DNA from: Capnocytophaga periodontitidis
GTDB taxonomy: Bacteria > Bacteroidota > Bacteroidia > Flavobacteriales > Flavobacteriaceae
NCBI RefSeq assembly: GCF_016126015.1
Contig: NZ_JAEFDB010000001.1
Location: 496,001-560,000 of the forward strand
Direction: 5' to 3'
DNA: 64,000 nt
The translations under genes and the position numbers were made by a program. The notes below the pieces were generated by a model. The model had not been told where the DNA came from and made no database searches. It saw only the letters and a program-made list of their open reading frames with translations. Of the stretch, positions 1 through 8,655 are shown piece by piece. Position 1 is the stretch's first letter, and each line of letters opens with the position of its first letter.

Positions 1-2
1 AC

Positions 3-851
3 GGAGTGGTATACGACAATCCCACCGCTGCCCAAGAAGCCCTTACCCGCCTTACCTTCAATCAAAACCGCCCAGTGCTCCTCGACAAAACGTTAAAGGA
101 TCTTATCCTTGGTGCCGTGCAAAAAGTACCAGGCAAGAAACTCTCTACAGAGGACTTTACCACAGAGCTCCGCATCAAGTTGGAAGGCTTGCAGCAGGTC
201 GATACATCAAGCTTGTTACCCAAAGGCGATTATATGGGTACGGCGCAAGATTTAAAAAAGATGATAGATGATCTCAATGCTATTTTGCAAAGTGACGACA
301 CCGAACTCGACCAACTGCAAGAAATTGTTACCTACATCAAGCAAAACAAGCATATCCTTAGCACTCTCGGTATTACCAATATTGCAGGCTTAGAAGATGC
401 TTTAGCTTCCAAAGCCGACAAAAATCACAATCACGACGAGCGTTATGCCCCCTTACATCACACCCACAGTGAGTACGCCCTACGTACGCATAGACACAAC
501 TGGGATGATATTGATGGGAAGCCTACAAACATTGTTACTGCTGAGAAGGTAAAAGAAATTATCGGAAGAGTAGGAATACCTATAGGTGATCATCAGATAT
601 ACACAGTATCTAAAGAGCAACTTAACAACATTATTTTTGCAAAGTCTGATGCAACTATAGATTGCAGCCAAATACCACACTTAGGTTCGGTTTCCGCTAT
701 AAAAGTGTACGACGGGGGGCAAGTGAATTTTACTTGTAATGGAAAGAATATCATCTATAAAGGAGATACTGCTTTTAATGGACAAGGAGGCTCTACTGCT
801 GTAGTGAGTGTGTATGATAACAATTGTTTTGTAAGAATTAGCAATGTTTAA
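3..851 (+). CDS. Phage tail-fibre-like protein (5' partial)
   Basis: The reading frame is open to the left edge, so the N-terminus is missing; the GTG at 6 is only the first possible in-window start. The middle carries clustered His-x-His motifs (NHNHDERY, HHTH, HRHNWDDIDGKP) like those that bind metal in trimeric phage fibres. They are preceded by a helical stretch with a LDQLQEIVTYIKQN-like segment that I recognise from other Bacteroidota phage fibre proteins. The C-terminal third, from about base 520, is visibly more AT-rich and probably forms the variable tip. Its position just before the lysis genes fits a receptor-binding or fibre subunit. Fibre identity is fairly safe; the receptor is unknown. 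Confidence 0.7.
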   Translation, partial: GVVYDNPTAAQEALTRLTFNQNRPVLLDKTLKDLILGAVQKVPGKKLSTEDFTTELRIKLEGLQQVDTSSLLPKGDYMGTAQDLKKMIDDLNAILQSDDTELDQLQEIVTYIKQNKHILSTLGITNIAGLEDALASKADKNHNHDERYAPLHHTHSEYALRTHRHNWDDIDGKPTNIVTAEKVKEIIGRVGIPIGDHQIYTVSKEQLNNIIFAKSDATIDCSQIPHLGSVSAIKVYDGGQVNFTCNGKNIIYKGDTAFNGQGGSTAVVSVYDNNCFVRISNV

Positions 852-854
852 TCT

Positions 855-1379
855 ATGAACGCAATACTATATTTTGACTGGGGAAATAATAGTAATAAAA
901 ACAATAGTCCGACAGATAATTTATTTTGTATAGATTTGATAACTCCTATTAAAGAAAAAGGAATTTCTCGTTTTGAATTTACACCTAATACATTTAATTT
1001 TTTACTGAGAAAATATCACGGAGATCTACAACCTAATGATATAAAGCTAAAGGTAGTAGGTTCTTTAACCGATTTGAATAGAAAAGATTTTTACTTCACA
1101 AATTTATCTAATTTATTTGAAGAGGAAGCTATTGACAAAGACTATGAATTTTCAGTCTTAACATTTTCAATTCTTGTTCAGAAAGAAAATGGAAACTATC
1201 CTAACATATCACATACTACAGTTATTTTGGGAGATAAAACATATCTACAAGGTATAGATTATTATTTTAACACGTTCAATCAAGGTAATGGTATAACACA
1301 AGTTGATATAACGTTTACTGGCTTCGTAAAATCTATCGAAGTCTCTAAAAAGTGTATAATATATTTAGAAATTAATTAA
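855..1379 (+). CDS. AT-rich accessory phage protein, unknown function
   Basis: A 174-residue protein starting 3 bp after the fibre-like gene. I recognise no family. It is acidic and Asn/Lys/Ile-rich, with no signal peptide or membrane segment; alternating hydrophobic patterns suggest beta structure. Base composition is much more AT-rich than the flanking phage structural genes and matches the 3' third of the preceding gene, suggesting the fibre tip and this gene were acquired together. Next to a fibre gene it could be a fibre chaperone, an accessory tip protein or a lysogenic cargo gene. None of these can be chosen from sequence alone. Confidence 0.6.
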   Translation: MNAILYFDWGNNSNKNNSPTDNLFCIDLITPIKEKGISRFEFTPNTFNFLLRKYHGDLQPNDIKLKVVGSLTDLNRKDFYFTNLSNLFEEEAIDKDYEFSVLTFSILVQKENGNYPNISHTTVILGDKTYLQGIDYYFNTFNQGNGITQVDITFTGFVKSIEVSKKCIIYLEIN

Positions 1380-1416
1380 AAAATACGCATATTTTATAAT
1401 ATTAATATAAATTAAA

Positions 1417-1914
1417 ATGGAAAAAATCTTTGTAATTCTTTGGATACTACTCGGTATCTACATTCTTGTACTCCTTATGATATTCGCCGACCTTTGGAGT
1501 GGTGTGCGCAAGGCTAAACGTTTGGGTATTGCGCGTAACTCCTACGGCTATAGGCGTACTATTAGCAAGATGGCGCAGTATTACAACTTACTTATAGCTT
1601 GTACTATTGTGGATAGTATTTATGGAATGCTTTCTTGGTTCTTAGAAACCTATTATCAAACCTCATTGTGGTTATTTCCTTTTATCACTTTCTTTATGGC
1701 AATAGTGCTATGTCTAATCGAAATCAAATCGATACGCGAAAAAGCCGAAGACAAAGTGCGTTTAGACCGAGCGGGACAAGTTGTTCAGCAAGTGTTTATC
1801 AATCGTGAGAACTTAGAGGAAGTCGCTAAAACCATCTCTAATTATATGAATGAAAAAGCTGAACAAGCTGAACAGTCCGAAACCCCTCAAACCTCTAATA
1901 ACGAACAACAATGA
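1417..1914 (+). CDS. Phage holin family protein
   Basis: 165 residues with three hydrophobic segments at about residues 4-25, 57-76 and 82-101, a basic patch after the first (VRKAKRLG) and a Gln/Glu-rich cytoplasmic-type C-terminal tail. Length, topology and position directly before the endolysin match Bacteroidota phage holins, which permeabilise the inner membrane to release the lysin. The 37 bp upstream is very AT-rich. The gene overlaps the endolysin by 4 bp (ATGA), indicating translational coupling. Confidence 0.82.
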   Translation: MEKIFVILWILLGIYILVLLMIFADLWSGVRKAKRLGIARNSYGYRRTISKMAQYYNLLIACTIVDSIYGMLSWFLETYYQTSLWLFPFITFFMAIVLCLIEIKSIREKAEDKVRLDRAGQVVQQVFINRENLEEVAKTISNYMNEKAEQAEQSETPQTSNNEQQ

Positions 1915-2429
1915 CAAAAAAAGAATTTATAAAACAGTACAAACCTTTTGCTTTGGAAAGCGAAAAGAAAACAGGTATCTCTCACCTCTTTATTTTGGCG
2001 CAAGCAGCGTTGGAGAGTGGTTGGGGAGAGCGTGGCGTTGGTAATAACTTTTTTGGTATAAAAGTACCTAAAAACCTTGTTAGCAACACACCGAAAGAAA
2101 AAAAACAATTGCTATTTACTACTGAAGTGCTAAACTCGCCAACTCCTAATCCTCAGCAGTTTCCTAAGATTATCAGTATTAGCAAACGCACTGATGGTAA
2201 ATGGCTGTATTGTGTGCAGGATTGGTTCAGGAAGTACGACACACCCGAAGAATGCTTTACCGACCACGCGCAATTCTTTTTCAGGAACAAGCGATACGCT
2301 AAAGCGTTGCTTGTAAAAGCAGACCCGTACAAGTTTGCTGATGAAGTAGCAAAAGCGGGTTATGCTACCGCTACTAACTATGCGAAAATCTTGAAAGACG
2401 TGATCAAAACCATAGAAAATAATAGCTAA
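1911..2429 (+). CDS. Endolysin, GH73 glucosaminidase-type
   Basis: A 172-residue peptidoglycan hydrolase of the FlgJ/GH73 N-acetylglucosaminidase type. It shows the AALESGWGE motif with probable catalytic Glu35, followed by NNFFGIK at about 46-52 and a C-terminal YATATNYAKIL motif, the usual landmarks of the family. There is no signal peptide, so export should depend on the upstream holin. It overlaps the holin by 4 bp and shares one base with the following spanin candidate (TAATG), giving a compact holin-endolysin-spanin cassette. Cleaved bond is predicted from family, not shown here. Confidence 0.88.
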   Translation: MTKKEFIKQYKPFALESEKKTGISHLFILAQAALESGWGERGVGNNFFGIKVPKNLVSNTPKEKKQLLFTTEVLNSPTPNPQQFPKIISISKRTDGKWLYCVQDWFRKYDTPEECFTDHAQFFFRNKRYAKALLVKADPYKFADEVAKAGYATATNYAKILKDVIKTIENNS

Positions 2430-2851
2430 TGAAATGTGTTACTTGTATATTGCTTTTTATGTTATTTTTATCGTGCAACACTAAAAAAGTGGTTGCCGAA
2501 AAAGTTGCTACGCAAACCTCTGAACTCGCTACGGTGGGTTCAGAGTTTGCTACATTACAGCATTCACTACTCTCCTATCAGTTGAGCACGGTAGGACCCG
2601 ACACACCTTTGGAATATACTCACGAGGTAGGTGGTAAAGTGGTAGAGCGGATTACCCTCAAAGGGGGTACGCTCAGTGTTGTGAAAAGTGATGAGTTTAA
2701 AGTGAGTAGTAATACAACGAGTGTTACCTCAAAAACTTTTTCTTTTACGAGTACTAAACATAAACAAGTACAGCGCACTTCTTTCAATTATTGGTGGTTA
2801 TTGTTATTGCTCTTACCTCTTGCCTTTTACCTCTTATATAAAAAAAGATGA
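2429..2851 (+). CDS. Candidate one-piece spanin (u-spanin), lipoprotein with C-terminal TM
   Basis: 140 residues with an N-terminal lipoprotein signal (hydrophobic run ending FLSC, lipid-accepting Cys16), a roughly 100-residue Thr/Ser/Val-rich, probably beta-rich middle, and a C-terminal membrane anchor (about residues 121-136, rich in Leu) closed by YKKR. An outer-membrane lipid anchor and an inner-membrane anchor in one small polypeptide is the topology of phage T1 gp11 unimolecular spanin, which fuses the two membranes in the last step of lysis. The position directly after holin and endolysin agrees. No sequence similarity to gp11 is claimed. The alternative is an Rz1-like or unrelated phage lipoprotein. 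Confidence 0.62.
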   Translation: MKCVTCILLFMLFLSCNTKKVVAEKVATQTSELATVGSEFATLQHSLLSYQLSTVGPDTPLEYTHEVGGKVVERITLKGGTLSVVKSDEFKVSSNTTSVTSKTFSFTSTKHKQVQRTSFNYWWLLLLLLPLAFYLLYKKR

Positions 2852-4557
2852 CCGATTATTTCGTTACCTCTCAATTCGTGTTAGACCTTTCGCGCATTGC
2901 TATCTCTTATCAAGAGGAGAACCCGCGATTTAAGGACACTTTCTTCACTCAGTATTCATTGCCTTTCGACTTCCAAATGAATGCGGACTTGCGCTTGCGT
3001 ATGGGTAATTATACCGCCCTCAACGCTGCCAAACTCAAGAAGAAGTACGATGGTTATCACGTATTGGATGGTCGCGTGCGTAAAGGTACGCTCGAAATAC
3101 TATCGGTAGAAGGTAACTTAGTTTCTGCGCAAATAGATTCGGGGTTTGAGCAGCTGCCTAACTTTGAGAAGAAGCTATGCGACCTACCTCTTTTACGAAA
3201 GCGTGTACCCGATATATACACTCACGCCAACGAGATAGTTGCTAAAAAGTACCCCGAAGTGGATTATAACTTCCCTAAAGTGGTATACCCCAAAGATAAA
3301 AGTCAGAAAGGGTGGGAGTTATTCTTTCAGTTTATCAATAATTATGGTTCTGAGGGGTTTATCCGTAATGAAGCTAATAGGAATTACAACATTATACACC
3401 CTATGCCTTACCTGCTCTACGTACTCAAAACGGGTTTTGCCGATGCAGGATATGAACTGGCAGGCGACATCCTCACCGATGAAGACTTCAATCAGCAGGT
3501 GTTGTACAGCAATACGCCTTACTACCTCACTACAGCTCAACAAGAACACACCCTCACAGCCGTAGAGTATACCTATGAATTTGCTACGGCAGGAATGTGG
3601 CGGTTAGTTTGTGATAACCAACCGATAAGCGGGCAGGTTGCCATTAGGTTAAAACTCGACAACGTGATCATCCGTGAATTTAATTTTGAAAAACCAGACA
3701 CACTCAGTTTTACACAGCTGCTCACTATCGACACAACAGGACAAACATTGGCTTTAGAGATAGAAGGTACTCCGCAACCCCAACTCTCTATGAACCTCAA
3801 TATCGTGGCACAACACAGCGAAGACGGCAATGTGATAGAACAGGTAATAAACCCTAATATAGTAGACCTCAAACGCGCCGTGCCCGATGTTACTTTTGGC
3901 GATTTGGTAAAAACGATTAAGAATTGGAAAAATTACGATATGGTTATCGAGGGACACAAATTATATATGAACCGTATCAAGATAGAAGAACGCACACACG
4001 CTAAAGATTTCCGCACTTGGGAAGTACGCGAACCTAAAAAAACATTTCTTACGAAGCAGTCGTATCTTATCAAGTTTCCTGAAATGGACGATAAAGCCTA
4101 TCATTTGCCCGTGATACAAGTAACCGACAACAGTTACCAGATACTCAACGCGCAAGAAGCGAGCAAGGTGACCAATTTTACCGAAATACAAATAGGAGGC
4201 TACTGCTTGCCCCGAGTGATGTATAAAGGGGATTATACAGCTATAGCGCGCAAGAGTGGAGAACAAACCATAGGGCTGATATGGTACGATGGCTTGCACA
4301 ACGGAGAAAACAATGCAGGTTTCTGCAAAGCCCTTACGCCTCCCTTAGTAGCTGAGTATTGGAAAGATTGGTATAAGATGCGAATTGCCGCCACTGAATA
4401 CACGTGGAGCTTTGTATGTAACAAAAACCAATTCCGTCACATTGCCTTGCGTGATACCATTCTCGCCTATAACCAGCGTATGCTTATCAAGAGCCTTAAC
4501 AAATCCGTGCTCGATAAAGAGCATTACCAAGTAGAGATCACTACAATTGCTATATGA
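2848..4557 (+). CDS. Phage structural protein, probable tail/baseplate component
   Basis: 569 residues, no signal peptide or membrane segment, overlapping the spanin candidate by 4 bp. I know no named family, but the pattern resembles Bacteroidota prophage proteins in the tail-tip region: an N-terminal FKDTFFTQYSLPFDF segment, a middle FGDLVKTIKNW...GHKLYMNRI stretch, and a C-terminal YNQRMLIKSLNKS...YQVEITT ending that recalls tail-hub proteins. It sits between lysis genes and another large structural gene, with coupled starts and stops, so it is probably made late. A baseplate or hub role is inferred from position. Confidence 0.6.
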   Translation: MTDYFVTSQFVLDLSRIAISYQEENPRFKDTFFTQYSLPFDFQMNADLRLRMGNYTALNAAKLKKKYDGYHVLDGRVRKGTLEILSVEGNLVSAQIDSGFEQLPNFEKKLCDLPLLRKRVPDIYTHANEIVAKKYPEVDYNFPKVVYPKDKSQKGWELFFQFINNYGSEGFIRNEANRNYNIIHPMPYLLYVLKTGFADAGYELAGDILTDEDFNQQVLYSNTPYYLTTAQQEHTLTAVEYTYEFATAGMWRLVCDNQPISGQVAIRLKLDNVIIREFNFEKPDTLSFTQLLTIDTTGQTLALEIEGTPQPQLSMNLNIVAQHSEDGNVIEQVINPNIVDLKRAVPDVTFGDLVKTIKNWKNYDMVIEGHKLYMNRIKIEERTHAKDFRTWEVREPKKTFLTKQSYLIKFPEMDDKAYHLPVIQVTDNSYQILNAQEASKVTNFTEIQIGGYCLPRVMYKGDYTAIARKSGEQTIGLIWYDGLHNGENNAGFCKALTPPLVAEYWKDWYKMRIAATEYTWSFVCNKNQFRHIALRDTILAYNQRMLIKSLNKSVLDKEHYQVEITTIAI

Positions 4558-4940
4558 TGTACACCGCTTTCACCTCTCTGAATGTCTTTAATGACGACCG
4601 TCTCAACACCTATCTCGATACTATTTACAGTGCCGTGTTAGAAGTCTTCACTACTGAGCACCTACCCGTAGTGTGTGGTTCGGTAGCCAAGGTAATGCAA
4701 GGAGTGTACTCCGAAAATTACCTCGCTAAGGATATAGATTTCATAGTAGAGAGTTGGCAAGTGCACCGCTATTTAGAACATCAGCTACCTTTGCTATTTC
4801 CTAATGATAGAATAGAGGTGCGCCCCGAGCGGGTAATACTCTTTACTCCTTTCATTGCTATTGAGTTTTGGCGACCCAACGAATCGATACAAACCGCTCT
4901 ATACAAAAACCTCATAAAATACAAATGCTATGCCTATTAG
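4554..4940 (+). CDS. Small nucleotidyltransferase-like protein
   Basis: 128 residues, overlapping both neighbours (4 bp and 11 bp). Residues 40-63 read VCGSVAKVMQG...KDIDFIV: a GS pair at 42-43 and an Asp-x-Asp at 60-62 about 17 residues later, then a beta-strand with Glu104 (IAIEFW). This spacing is that of a minimal nucleotidyltransferase fold (GS-x-DxD plus a third acid). It lacks a recognisable partner domain and sits inside a structural gene block, which is unexpected for an enzyme. It may be a degenerate fold used structurally or a cargo enzyme. Activity and target are unknown. Confidence 0.45.
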   Translation: MMYTAFTSLNVFNDDRLNTYLDTIYSAVLEVFTTEHLPVVCGSVAKVMQGVYSENYLAKDIDFIVESWQVHRYLEHQLPLLFPNDRIEVRPERVILFTPFIAIEFWRPNESIQTALYKNLIKYKCYAY

Positions 4941-7215
4941 AACCTATATTGAAAAAATATGCCGAAGTTCCCAAGCAGGAAAACCTACCTCTCAAGGAGG
5001 ATATGAATGGATAGAAGTGTGCTATGAAGTAGAAAAACCTATCCCCGATTGGAATATATCACCTGCTACTATCCTTAAAGAGTGGCACTCCTCTCAGCCT
5101 ATACCTTCTACCGAAAACCTTACGGTGCATTATCCTGAATTGGGATTGCTCACCGTATACAAGAAGTACAAGGGATTTCGTTATTATGCGCGTATTGCTG
5201 CCAATGAATATGTAGAACTCATTGCGCCTACAGGAGAGGATTTAGAAAACCTTATCGGACTACAACATAACCTGCAGTTGCGTTACAACAATTTCAGTAA
5301 GTTGCCAGAAAAAGGCGATATAAAAGTAAAAGTAACCTTAGGGGTGATTGCTACCGAAGAAAAAAGCGGTAAAGTAAACGAAATAGACCTACCCACCGAG
5401 CGTAAAGAGGTAGTGATTACCTTACGCCGTACCGATAAAGCAACGCCAAAACCTAAAACCAACGACAAACCCGTGCTCAATATGGTGCTCAACACGGCTA
5501 CCAAAGAACTCACGGGCGACACTTCATTTACATTCCCTACGACACCTCTTGATTATTATCACGAAATCGTATTACATCACGATTTTTGGCACTATAAAGG
5601 ATTAGGAGACTACATCAATTTTGGTACAAGAACAGAATGGTACAAGGATCATTCTATCAATACCCCTTTCACAATTAAAGGAGTTGAATGGAATAGTATT
5701 GGACGCAGTCTATTTGATATAACCCTAACAGGAACAAAAAACAATGCAACAGCAGTATTCTCTCTCTCCCAGTTTTACAAAGAAAACCCTACTATAAAAA
5801 CTCTTAATTTTGATTTGAGTAAAACCCAAACACTTACTTTTGAAAGTTATTTCAGAACAAAAGATTCATTTGGAGCTTCTCACAACTTTACTATCAACCT
5901 CACTGTTATCAACGATACTACCGCTTTTCATATTGATAAGAAAGAATTTAAATACCTGCTAAAAACGGACAAGAAAGAACGTGCCGAGGGCGTGTTTACC
6001 ATTAAGAACCCTAACCGCCTCACCTTTACCATTAACAATGCTGATTTCTTAGAGGTTACTGAAATTAAAGGCAATGGCGAAGAGGAAGTTGTGGTAAAAT
6101 TCCGCTCTCAATCTTCCGAACTGATGACAGTAGGCGAGCATAAAGGCTGGCTCAAGGTAACTTCTTCAGCGGGGAGCGAACAGATTGTGCAGGTACTCAT
6201 TACCGTACAAACGGATATAACATTCACTACCAAAAAGGTGTACTTCTGTCTCGACAAAGAGCTCACCCGCGTACGCCAAACTGACCCAGAAAGCGAGTTT
6301 GTATCGGTTGCTCTCACAATGGAGTTCAACGGCTATGGGCGTACTTTCACCTCTACCCAAAACTACGATTACGTTTTTTTTGAGGGCGTGGCAACGATAG
6401 ATATAGGGCAAGAGGTACAAGACTTTTTCAGAGACATCACTCCCTCATTGGAAGTGAATACTAAAAAGCTGCTCGCTCCTAAAGAGATTTTCAAAGCTAC
6501 CAAGGTATCGGCAGTAATAAAAGAAACCAATTTCAAAGGCGCGGTATTCAAAACGCATACCCTTACCGATTTGCACTACCTCCCTGGGAAGAAACCTAAA
6601 GCCTATCCATACCTTACCCAAAGCCGTTTGCGCTCTACTTACAAGCAGAGCCTTATATCAGTATCAGCACTTACCCAAGAGGTACGCGCTCGTTCATTGG
6701 GACAAATAGGTTCTAACCTTATCGACCTTTCGGCTATTAAGGACCCGCTGGCAGTAGCTAATTTCAGTTTTTTACGCGCTACCGCCGATGTTACCTATGG
6801 GGCTACAACTATTATTTGTAAGGAAACCCTTAGCCTCGAACCCAAACCAGAACCCAATAGCACGCCTATTAGTGCGCTGTTTCAAAATCAAAACTTCTGT
6901 CCCGATTGGTTTTCGTTTGCAGGCGAGTACGAAGCACTGGTAAGTTACGAGCACACCCTCGCCGACAACGTGCTACTGAGTGAGGACTACAAGGCGCAAG
7001 TAAAAACCAAACGCACTTACAAGCTCAATACGGGTTGGCTTTTTCCTGAAGAAATAGAAGTATTGTGGGAACTCATCAAATCCCCCGTATGCTTCTTGCG
7101 TATTGCAGGCGAGTGGCTGAAGGTAATACCCATTACCCAAAAACCGCTGTCCTTTGATAGCACCCGCAACCTGCATAGTTTTGTCGTCGAATTTCAATTA
7201 TCGTCTAATACCTAA
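4930..7215 (+). CDS. Large phage tail-associated protein, unknown family
   Basis: 761 residues, rich in beta-type alternating Thr/Val/Lys segments with no membrane segment or signal. Residues of about 335-430 (FHIDKKEFKY...FTIKNPNRLTFT...WLKVTSSAG) look like one or two immunoglobulin/BACON-like beta-sandwich modules, a common carbohydrate-adhesion fold in Bacteroidota phages. The C-terminal part (GWLFPEEIEVLWELIKSP...) is a compact module. Position between two structural genes suggests a tail-side or tip protein. The module assignment is by eye and tentative. Confidence 0.5.
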   Translation: MPIRTYIEKICRSSQAGKPTSQGGYEWIEVCYEVEKPIPDWNISPATILKEWHSSQPIPSTENLTVHYPELGLLTVYKKYKGFRYYARIAANEYVELIAPTGEDLENLIGLQHNLQLRYNNFSKLPEKGDIKVKVTLGVIATEEKSGKVNEIDLPTERKEVVITLRRTDKATPKPKTNDKPVLNMVLNTATKELTGDTSFTFPTTPLDYYHEIVLHHDFWHYKGLGDYINFGTRTEWYKDHSINTPFTIKGVEWNSIGRSLFDITLTGTKNNATAVFSLSQFYKENPTIKTLNFDLSKTQTLTFESYFRTKDSFGASHNFTINLTVINDTTAFHIDKKEFKYLLKTDKKERAEGVFTIKNPNRLTFTINNADFLEVTEIKGNGEEEVVVKFRSQSSELMTVGEHKGWLKVTSSAGSEQIVQVLITVQTDITFTTKKVYFCLDKELTRVRQTDPESEFVSVALTMEFNGYGRTFTSTQNYDYVFFEGVATIDIGQEVQDFFRDITPSLEVNTKKLLAPKEIFKATKVSAVIKETNFKGAVFKTHTLTDLHYLPGKKPKAYPYLTQSRLRSTYKQSLISVSALTQEVRARSLGQIGSNLIDLSAIKDPLAVANFSFLRATADVTYGATTIICKETLSLEPKPEPNSTPISALFQNQNFCPDWFSFAGEYEALVSYEHTLADNVLLSEDYKAQVKTKRTYKLNTGWLFPEEIEVLWELIKSPVCFLRIAGEWLKVIPITQKPLSFDSTRNLHSFVVEFQLSSNT

Positions 7216-7221
7216 CGAACT

Positions 7222-8064
7222 ATGTTCAATAATATACAAGAACTCAAGCAATATACTAATGTTTCTAACCGTTTAGATTTCGACCTGCTCAAAACTTATA
7301 TCGAGGAGGCTCTACGTGTGAAAGTATATCCGTATATACCCAAGTCTACTGCTGAAACCTTAAGCGGTGACGAACTCGAACTGCTCAAAAAAGCAGTGGC
7401 CAACTATGCGGTAGCTTATGCTATCCCTTTCCTCAAGGTGAATTTATCCAATACCGGTGGCAACTACTACACCGATGACAAGATGGAGAAATCGCCTTGG
7501 TGGGATTTGCGCGATTTAGGACTCTCGTCTATTGCGATGGGCGACCGCGCTCTCAACGATTGTATCGAGTTGCTTATAACAGCAGGTAAGCTACAGCGCG
7601 CAAGCGGTGTTATTAGTAGCGTGAATGAGTTTGAAAAGTATTACAGCCTCAATAATTCGTGGGAGGTTTTCACTAAACTACAACCCTTAGTACAATGGAT
7701 GTGGGAAAGCATCATTGCCCCACAAGTCAGCACCTGCACCCCCGATGATTTACGCGCTTATCCTGCTATTTGGGAAAAGCTACAGCGTACCGTCGTTTTC
7801 TTTACTGTTGCCGAAGCTGCTCAAATGCATAGCTTCTCATTCACCGCTACCGCTATTGTGCAGCAGTGGGAGGAACTACCTTGGCAAAAGAGCAAAATAC
7901 TCAACGGCTCCGAGCTCTATACCCTTGCCAAACGCTTGCAACAACTCGCCCGACACGAACTTGCCCAACTCAAGCAGCTACTCGAAAAAGAAGCCGTAGC
8001 TTGTTATATACCTTCAGCTGCTGCCCAACAAGTAGAAAAAATGAAAAGCGGACTCTACTTCTAA
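7222..8064 (+). CDS. DUF6712-like phage protein
   Basis: 280 residues resembling the DUF6712 proteins found in Bacteroidota prophages: an N-terminal SNRLDFDLLKTYIEEA segment, an ELELLKKAVANYAVAYAIPFL helix, and a WWDLRDLGLSSIAMGDRAL region. It is mainly helical and soluble. It lies 6 bp after the previous structural gene and 15 bp before small terminase, so a head-tail connector or packaging-adjacent role is plausible but unproven. Family recall is from memory. Confidence 0.55.
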   Translation: MFNNIQELKQYTNVSNRLDFDLLKTYIEEALRVKVYPYIPKSTAETLSGDELELLKKAVANYAVAYAIPFLKVNLSNTGGNYYTDDKMEKSPWWDLRDLGLSSIAMGDRALNDCIELLITAGKLQRASGVISSVNEFEKYYSLNNSWEVFTKLQPLVQWMWESIIAPQVSTCTPDDLRAYPAIWEKLQRTVVFFTVAEAAQMHSFSFTATAIVQQWEELPWQKSKILNGSELYTLAKRLQQLARHELAQLKQLLEKEAVACYIPSAAAQQVEKMKSGLYF

Positions 8065-8079
8065 TCCCTAACACCTAAA

Positions 8080-8655
8080 ATGGAACTTACTAAATTTAGC
8101 AAAGACAGCCTTTATCAGCGCATATCTGCCTCGTATATAGACGAGAATTTTCAGCTGCTTCCTGCCGAAGAGGCTGTTAAAACGCGTTTGCGCCATATAC
8201 ACGGCTTGCGACTGTCCAACAAGTACTCTAAGCACCAAGCTATACAGATACACATTCGTGAAATGGGCGTAAGCCAAGCTACCGCCTACCGTGATTACTC
8301 TTGGGCAATGCAAATATTTGGTGAACTCGATAAATCTGACATCAACGCCGAGCGGGCTATATTGGCGGATAGCTATTGGCAACTCTACCAAATGGCTTTG
8401 AAAGATAGAGATTTAGAACAAGCGCGCAAGGCGTTAGATTCTTATGCTCGCCTCTTCAACTTCGATAAGGAAGAAAAAGAAATCAACTTTGAAAAGATTA
8501 CCGCTAATGAGTACCATATCAAGATGAGCCGTAAGAGTGCCAAGATGTTGCGCGCTGCCCTCGCTTCAGGGGTAGTAGACTTCAACGACTTGCCCGCTAC
8601 CTATACCGACTACGAAGATATAACCGATGACCCCGACGATGAAACCTCTGATTAA
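8080..8655 (+). CDS. Terminase small subunit-like protein
   Basis: 191 residues, directly before large terminase and overlapping it. Residues of about 48-75 (SKHQAIQIHIREMGVSQATAYRDYSWA) look like a helix-turn-helix, followed by helical oligomerisation segments and an acidic tail (DDPDDETSD). This fits the small terminase, which recognises packaging sites in concatemeric phage DNA and feeds the motor. The family is poorly conserved, so the call rests on the HTH-type sequence, size and position. Confidence 0.65.
   Translation: MELTKFSKDSLYQRISASYIDENFQLLPAEEAVKTRLRHIHGLRLSNKYSKHQAIQIHIREMGVSQATAYRDYSWAMQIFGELDKSDINAERAILADSYWQLYQMALKDRDLEQARKALDSYARLFNFDKEEKEINFEKITANEYHIKMSRKSAKMLRAALASGVVDFNDLPATYTDYEDITDDPDDETSD

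Noticed and set aside
1-1379. Diversity-generating retroelement at the fibre gene
   Set aside because: No reverse transcriptase, no template/variable repeat pair and no adenine-specific pattern seen.
7715-8078. Plus-strand frames of 94 and 70 residues inside the DUF6712-like gene
   Set aside because: Alternate frames of a well-supported gene with Ser/Pro/Arg-rich shadow composition.
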